Below, one piece after another: positions 8,424-12,359 of a stretch of 12,359 bases of DNA; the first letter of the stretch is position 1, and every line of letters begins with the position of its first letter. The translations under genes and the position numbers were made by a program. This stretch comes from Terfezia claveryi (Eukaryota; Ascomycota; Pezizomycetes; Pezizales; Pezizaceae). The notes beneath the pieces are model-generated. The model made no database searches and was not told the DNA's origin. It saw nothing but the letters and a program-made list of their open reading frames with translations. The stretch covers positions 1 to 12,359 of the forward strand of contig WHUX01000737.1 of NCBI GenBank assembly GCA_015179025.1, given 5' to 3'.

Positions 8424-8728
8424 TACAGGATATATCACAAAGCGTGAACTCCGTAGTACTTGTCTCGTTCATAGTACTACGACTACGATTTCCCATGATG
8501 ACTATTACCAGCCCAGGCATTGAGTAGTACGGCACCCGCGTGCAAAAGAGGGGCTGAGCGCCGTTGATCACTGTCGTGCCACTTCTCTTATTATCCCCTA
8601 TCTCATTGTCTTCGGAAAGTCTAAATTGTCAGCCTTAGCAGTCGGCCTTGGCAACTATGGTTTTCCTGTATATATACTTCCCTTCCCTGCGCTTTTTGCC
8701 TTTGCTCATTATTCCCAGCATATTACAG

Positions 8729-8842
8729 CGAGTATTAGAGAGAGCATTAGAGCGAGAATTAGAGCGAGAGTTAGAGCGAGAGTTAGAGCGATGGATACAA
8801 CGAGAGTTAGAGCGAAGGTAAGGCCAAGGGTTAGAGCGAGTG
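8729..8842. repeat. 12 bp minisatellite (AGTTAGAGCGAG), right arm
   Basis: This is the reverse complement of the 6004-6142 repeat, with the same internal CGATGGATACAACG interruption. It is shorter by about two copies. Confidence 0.85.
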
Positions 8843-9054
8843 TTGCTGCACAAATGTTCCGTGTACATATCTATTGCTAAATACCTCTCTGTGTATATAA
8901 TAATTGGCGAATACAATGAATGTTTCTGCTGCATGCATATTCAAAGGTTGCAAACCCAGCTACATAGCTGGCTGGTGTAAGAACGTAGCAGATGCAAGCT
9001 GTAAGCGGGTTGTGTTTACCCACCAAGTGCATCGGGACAAAGGTTGCATGTATA

Positions 9055-9245
9055 CTTGCGTCCCAGGCACGGGGGCAACATCCCAGTGCGTCACAGATAT
9101 GAGATCAACTGCCCAGCATTGGTGTTGCATGCCAGGCGAGGGGGCAACGTTCTAGTGCATCCAGATGTGAGAGCAACTGCCCAGCATTGGTGTTGCGTCA
9201 CAGGAGAGGGGGCAACGTTCTAGTGCGTCCAGCAAACTCGCATCC
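9055..9245. repeat. GC-rich composite minisatellite, right tip
   Basis: This is the inverted counterpart of the left tip array. GCCCAGCATTGGTGTTGC recurs at about 9109 and 9179 and marks a period near 70 bp. It has fewer modules than the left tip. Confidence 0.8.
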
Positions 9246-9290
9246 GGACGCTTGGTGGTACGTCCTGACGCACATTTTTTTTTGCTGATG

Positions 9291-10171
9291 TTGTGATCCA
9301 GCTTGCGAGATGGCCGTTCCGTTCGGAAGTGCCTGCTGGAGAGCCACACCTTGTCTCCTGGCTGATATCTGGGGGCTGGCAACTGTGATCCATTGGCATA
9401 CTCAGCTTGCCGGGCTTGCACATATCCAGCTCGGCTTTCAGGGTACGGTGGAGTTCAGCGATTCCAACCGCGAACTCCTTAGCTGGGGGTGGGCTTTTTG
9501 CAGGGGCGCCAGGGCATCCACGAACCGGGGTGCCAACCGTAATTAGCCAGGAAAGGGGAGGTTTTGGAGGATTCCGGAAACTAGTTGTTCCCAGCGAATT
9601 CGCAGGTGGCCAGCAACGAAACCCAGTTATCCTGCTAGTAATTGACAAAGGCCCGCAGGTATTGCTCCATAATGGCGTTCATCCTCTCCGATTGGCCGTC
9701 CGTCTAGGGGTGATATGCTGTTGACAGGCGTACTTTGATCCCCAGAAGTTCGCAGAAGGCTTGCCAGAATTCTGAGGTAAACTGAGGGCCACGGTTAGAT
9801 ACGATCGACTCAGGAAGGCCATGGTATCGGAATACATTGTTGAGGTAGAGGTTGGCTAACTCTGGGGCGGAGCAGGTGTCCCGGCAAGGTATAACATGCC
9901 TCATTTTCGTCAACCGATCTACCACCATCAAGATGGCATTGAACTCCGAATCTTCTGGTAACCCTGTTACGAAGTCCATAGTCAGGTGCAGCCATGGCCG
10001 ATCAGGGATATCCAGAGGTTTCAGGGTCCTATACGGGGCATGGCGGACAGGCTTAGCACGCTTGCAAACATGGCAGTTCCGTACGTACCACTCCACATCC
10101 TTCCGTTGGTCAATCCATGTGTATTCCCTGGCCAGAAGCTCTAACGTTTTGGCCACTCCAGGGTGACCTGC
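9291..10171 (-). pseudogene. pol: Gypsy-2 pol: integrase zinc-binding domain and catalytic core
   Basis: Read on the minus strand from 10171: AGHPGVAKTLELLAREYTW with the downstream CHVC pair (zinc-binding domain), then HAPYRTLKPLD, LTMDFVTGLPE (first catalytic Asp), IVSNRGPQF (Asn where the second Asp belongs), TDGQSERMNAIMEQYLRAF (catalytic Glu), QDNWVSLLATCEFAGN, a frameshifted stretch at about 9430-9540, and YQPGDKVWLSSRHFRTE ending in KLDH at the foldback junction. TAG codons at 9704-9706, 9635-9637 and 9581-9583 are in one frame and stand where Gln is usual. The gene is split from its chromodomain end (5043-5405) by the foldback element and cut at 10171 by an LTR. It cannot make an active integrase. 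Confidence 0.92.
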
Positions 10172-10327
10172 TGTAATGGAGAACGTTATCTCATTGCTTA
10201 TATAATTGATTATATACTTTTGTATTTCCTATATTACTACTATGTTATGTAACTAAGCCTCTCGGTTGAAGGACTAGCCTTCTACCACCTCCTATTGCTT
10301 TATAAGCGTCCATAGCACGCGGAATCT

Positions 10328-10349
10328 TGCCATGGGAAGTTCCATGGCA
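10328..10349. repeat. Short inverted repeat in LTR
   Basis: TGCCATGG (10328-10335) and CCATGGCA (10342-10349) pair perfectly around a 6 nt loop. It lies in the U3 part of the LTR. Confidence 0.8.
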
Positions 10350-10396
10350 CTTGCCATATGAAGACACCCTCATTATGGCGCGTGACCTCTGTTTAA

Positions 10397-10470
10397 GGCG
10401 TGTGACTCATTACTATGGCCACATGACCATCGTTTATGGCGTGTGACTCATTACTATGGCCACATGACCC
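10397..10470 (+). repeat. 41 bp direct repeat in LTR U3
   Basis: GGCGTGTGACTCATTACTAT plus GGCCACATGACC starts at 10397 and again at 10438. A partial relative (ATGGCGCGTGACCTC) precedes it at about 10376. TGACTCA inside each copy matches the consensus for AP-1/Gcn4-type bZIP factors. Repeated U3 blocks of this sort commonly act as enhancers, but no activity can be inferred. Confidence 0.85.
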
Positions 10471-10547
10471 CTTTTGTACAGCGCACCACCTTCTGGTGTG
10501 CCACCCTTTATTGTATTTATTTCCTTAGTCATCAGATCTCAGAGGAG

Positions 10548-10555
10548 TATAAATA
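10548..10555 (+). promoter_or_regulatory. TATA box of the plus-strand LTR
   Basis: TATAAATA lies in the context GAGTATAAATAGGCC, followed by an A/G/C-rich stretch with AAGCAAGC words. It is the best core-promoter candidate in the LTR and supports plus orientation. Confidence 0.65.
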
Positions 10556-10561
10556 GGCCGC

Positions 10562-10581
10562 TGGATTCCCTCTGGAATCCA
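10562..10581. repeat. Inverted repeat just after the TATA box
   Basis: TGGATTCC (10562-10569) and GGAATCCA (10574-10581) are perfect 8 bp arms with a 4 nt loop. It begins 7 nt past the TATA motif, near where transcription would be expected to start. Confidence 0.8.
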
Positions 10582-10705
10582 CAGAAAGACAAGAAGCAAC
10601 CAAGCAAGCCTTCAGAGCAAGCAAGCCTATATTCCGATCAGATCAAGATCATATAGCTTAGATAGCACAAATCATATAAGATAGATTACACCAGTTAATT
10701 ACTGT

Positions 10706-10798
10706 TCCCTTCGGGAACGTCCCACATAGTAATCTCCCTACCCTTCTGAGGTCTTACCTCAGCAGAACCGAAATACACAAACGTCCGTGCCTACGGAT
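10706..10798 (+). repeat. Three consecutive short hairpins in LTR
   Basis: GTTCCC-TTC-GGGAAC (10706-10720), CTGAGG-TCTTA-CCTCAG (10746-10762) and TCCGT-GCCT-ACGGA (10784-10797) lie about 20-25 nt apart. All fall downstream of the TATA box, so they would be in the element's RNA leader. Confidence 0.75.
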
Positions 10799-10850
10799 AT
10801 AGATTGTATAAACGGTACCGAATGAATACTGTCTAGTACCATTCATTACA

Positions 10851-11075
10851 TTTTTTTTAACTACTTACCTAATCTTTACTCTTAAATCCAAGGCCTGATC
10901 AACCTTCGGATACCTTTATTACACTCACGCAAGTGTATACAATTCGACACCCAAGTGCACATATAAAATCGATATCGTTATTCAACTAGCTAGCCAACAA
11001 AATCCAACAAACGAGACATCAGACTCTCAACTGCAGTACATCAACAAAAGACTTAGAAGCAAGCTAAGCAGAGCT
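10851..11075 (+). other. Leader of the plus-strand element, no gene
   Basis: An oligo-T run (10851-10858) is followed by AT-rich sequence without a credible ORF on either strand. It is either the untranslated leader between LTR and gag or, if the LTR is longer, its U5 end. Confidence 0.45.
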
Positions 11076-11677
11076 CTAACGGGCAGTGGTATCCCACATT
11101 AAACAATCCCACCCTCGTTCACAACACTTTTCCCAATAAGATCGACAACTCATCTTGCACTCCTGGCAACCGCCATTACATCTGTACCTGTAAATCCAGT
11201 ACACCATTGAAAAACCGGCCCCCCAGGTCCCAGGAATAATTGGTCTAAACAACCAAGCGTCACAATCCCAAGGCTCAAATCTCGCTGCCTCCACTGCAGC
11301 CATTTCCTCCAGAAAAGAATTACCTCCATCAGAACCTTCCTTAGGCCCAGACATCTCTACCAATACCTCTGCGCCCCAACGTCTACCTCAACACACCAAT
11401 CAGAAAACGTGACACTCTTGCCGGAAGAACTAGAACTAGATTCTAGACCAGTAGACGAAGAAAAACCAGGACCATAAGAAACATCAGGATCCTGACATCC
11501 AGCCTCACCAGCCTCGTGAGCCACCGAGCCAACAGAACCGTCAGTCGAACGGAGATCATAAGGATCATCAGCCACCACACCATCAGCACAGAAAGGTGCC
11601 AAAGAAGAAAAGTAACTCGACGATCGTATCGCATAACCAGCTGCATTTGGTTGTGGACAGACGACGAAATCAGACAT
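11076..11677 (-). CDS. Unidentified antisense ORF in two overlapping frames, Cys-rich C-terminus
   Basis: From ATG at 11675-11677 the minus strand reads MSDFVVCPQPNAAGY, then an acidic, Ser-rich low-complexity part ending ...SVTFSDWCVEVDVGAQRYW and stop at 11357. Another frame is open through the same place (GAEVLVEMSGPKEG) and continues to a stop at 11076, ending in a cysteine cluster C-x3-C-x2-C-x3-C-x6-CC-x5-C. One base of frame change would join them into about 200 residues. The opposite strand is closed over most of this interval, which makes the openness notable. I recognise no family. It lies antisense to the leader of an LTR element and could be a captured or antisense gene, a pseudogene, or chance openness. 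Confidence 0.3.
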
Positions 11678-11678
11678 A

Positions 11679-11981
11679 ATGGCGTCTGAACTTAGTAAGA
11701 AGACTAAGAGGTCGAGACGGTTAACTATGTTACCCGAAGATATTAAGAAATTAGTAGAAGAAACTCCCAGAAAGACCAGATTTATAGTTCCTAACATAGA
11801 AGGGGAAATAAATCTGCCCATGGACATAGAATTAGGAGAACAGGTGGAGCAGGAACCAAACTATATTTTAGTATGGCCTTACCTCTCGCACCAGAAGAAT
11901 TTTGGGACAGACATCTTCCAACACTTGAGAGATTTTGAAATATACTCGCTCAATGGGACATGCCCAACAGTATCATCCTGA
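11679..11981 (+). pseudogene. Gag-like N-terminal ORF of the plus-strand element
   Basis: ATG at 11679 opens a 100-codon frame. It starts with a basic segment (KKTKRSRRLT), continues through EDIKKLVEETPRKTRF and IEGEINLPMDIELGEQVEQEPNYIL, and ends at a stop just after HLRDFEIYSLNG. It follows an LTR and long leader in the same direction, the position of gag. Immediately downstream, 11986-12359 matches the AT-rich gag-like gene at 4006-4379, so the reading was originally longer and this copy is cut by a frameshift near 11950. I recognise no named gag domain; assignment rests on position and on the repeated copy. The next ATG is at 11726, so the first is the natural choice. Confidence 0.5.
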
Positions 11982-12359
11982 TGATACTCGACTGTTAATG
12001 GAAGCCGTAGCAAGCACTACTTATGGCTAACACTTACCATTCCAAAGAAGAAGACTTAGAAATGAACGCATTTTTAAGTAAGAATTAAAGAAACTGTTGT
12101 TCCACTCTTAAGGAAAACCGAATTGGGTAATAAATAACTGGGAAGAAATAATGCATTTATGATGAGCGGCACTCATCTAAAAGAATCAGCACATACCGTG
12201 GAGGATTTTTTCAATCCTAGCAAAGACTTCCAGGAGCGTTCCTGAGAACACCGAAAGATCAATCGAAAGGCAAAGTCGAGCACCTAAGACACCAGAAAGG
12301 AGGACTGGGTCAGCCAAAACCAGACAAAGACCAACCACCAGAAGATATAGAATTACCAG
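11982..12359 (+). pseudogene. Continuation of gag-like gene, several frames, runs off the window
   Basis: Coding pieces recur in different frames: SKEEDLEMNAFLSKN, MSGTHLKESAHTVEDFFNPSKDF and PKDQSKGKVEHL. They correspond to SFKEKDLEMNIFLGKK, MSSTYLEELAYTIEDFFNSS and PKDQLKGK of the minus-strand copy at 4006-4379. Stops and 1 bp indels separate the pieces, so this copy is also defective although far less AT-rich. The gene continues past 12359. Confidence 0.55.

Larger units (their letters stand above)
5406..9290. mobile_element. Foldback-type element with long inverted arms, 3,885 bp
   Basis: The ends are exact inverted 12-mers: CATCAGCAAAAA at 5406-5417 and TTTTTGCTGATG at 9279-9290. Beyond them the two ends remain inverted copies for about 1.4-1.55 kb. 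TT flanks both sides (5404-5405 and 9291-9292). Taking out the element with one TT joins the Gypsy-2 codons as KLDH-KFLGPYEV, a canonical integrase C-terminal motif, which fixes the boundaries to the base. No transposase or other protein domain is visible, so it is presumably non-autonomous. Inside each arm are GC-rich tip minisatellites, a 12 bp repeat and an AT-rich 38-40 bp array. I cannot assign it to a named superfamily; long repeat-filled arms recall foldback elements. Confidence 0.88.
7876..9290 (-). repeat. Right arm of the foldback element
   Basis: This is the inverted counterpart of the left arm. It carries the same order from outside in: tip minisatellite (about 9055-9245), CAACCTTTGAATATGCATGCA block (near 8926-8950 reversed), 12 bp repeat, GGCACGACAGTG block, AT-rich array, and GGTCC inner end. 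It is slightly shorter than the left arm, mainly through different repeat copy numbers. Confidence 0.85.
10172..10850 (+). mobile_element. LTR of a plus-strand retroelement inserted in Gypsy-2
   Basis: The proposed ends are TGTAATG at 10172-10178 and CATTACA at 10844-10850, exact inverted 7-mers. The left edge coincides with the loss of Gypsy-2 integrase homology. The LTR contains a TATA box in plus orientation, a 41 bp direct repeat and several short hairpins. The right edge is less certain. An oligo-T run follows 10850 instead of a primer-binding site, while a TGGTATC word typical of such sites occurs at 11087-11093, after a CA at 11084-11085. A longer LTR of about 914 bp ending at 11085 is therefore an alternative. 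Confidence 0.6.

Noticed and set aside
6344..8438. Long minus- and plus-strand ORFs in the AT-rich arrays (up to about 240 codons, rich in IYIYARN and similar words)
   Set aside because: They are tandem translations of 38-40 bp repeat units, open in several frames and on both strands at once. Composition and length follow the array and not a protein.
9310..9724. Plus-strand ORFs of 78 and 105 codons
   Set aside because: They are antisense shadows of the Gypsy-2 integrase, whose motifs on the minus strand are unmistakable.

Overview
The window looks like a transposon-dense, probably heterochromatic stretch of a filamentous fungal genome. I favour Ascomycota because two Ty3/gypsy chromovirus pol genes carry chromodomains and because there is a C-to-T/G-to-A bias like repeat-induced point mutation (RIP); the species cannot be told. 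I see no intact host gene, no rRNA and no convincing tRNA. Almost everything is a retroelement, a repeat, or something inserted into one.

Layout. (1) 1-1764, plus strand: the 3' half of a decayed Ty3/gypsy pol (RNase H end, zinc-binding domain, integrase core, GPY/F-like region, chromodomain, tail). Downstream lie an 85-86 bp tandem repeat (1885-2180) and a stretch with an LTR-like TATA box. (2) About 3195-4379, minus strand: an AT-rich, heavily mutated gag-like gene whose 5' end matches 11986-12359 in inverted orientation. (3) 4380-10171, minus strand: a second Ty3/gypsy element (call it Gypsy-2). It has a well-defined 3' LTR (4380-4902), a polypurine tract, a chromodomain end of pol (5043-5405) and the integrase part of the same pol (9291-10171). 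(4) 5406-9290: a 3,885 bp foldback-type element that splits the Gypsy-2 integrase. It has 12 bp perfect termini, arms of about 1.4-1.55 kb in inverted orientation, several minisatellites, AT-rich arrays and a non-coding centre of about 0.9 kb. Removing it together with one TT rejoins a canonical integrase motif in frame. (5) 10172-12359, plus strand: another LTR element inserted in the zinc-binding region of Gypsy-2, with an LTR containing a TATA box, a long leader and a gag-like ORF that runs off the window in broken frames. On the opposite strand of its leader lies a two-frame ORF with a cysteine-rich end.

How the parts relate. The order of events can be read from the nesting. The AT-rich gag element came first, Gypsy-2 landed in it, and then the foldback element and the 10.2 kb LTR element each landed separately in Gypsy-2. 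No coding part is intact. Both gypsy integrases carry Asn in place of the second catalytic Asp, and the Gypsy-2 nonsense codons that can be interpreted are Gln-to-TAG changes. The least ordinary object is the foldback element. Its flanking arms are inverted copies, yet the AT-rich arrays inside the two arms run in the same direction.
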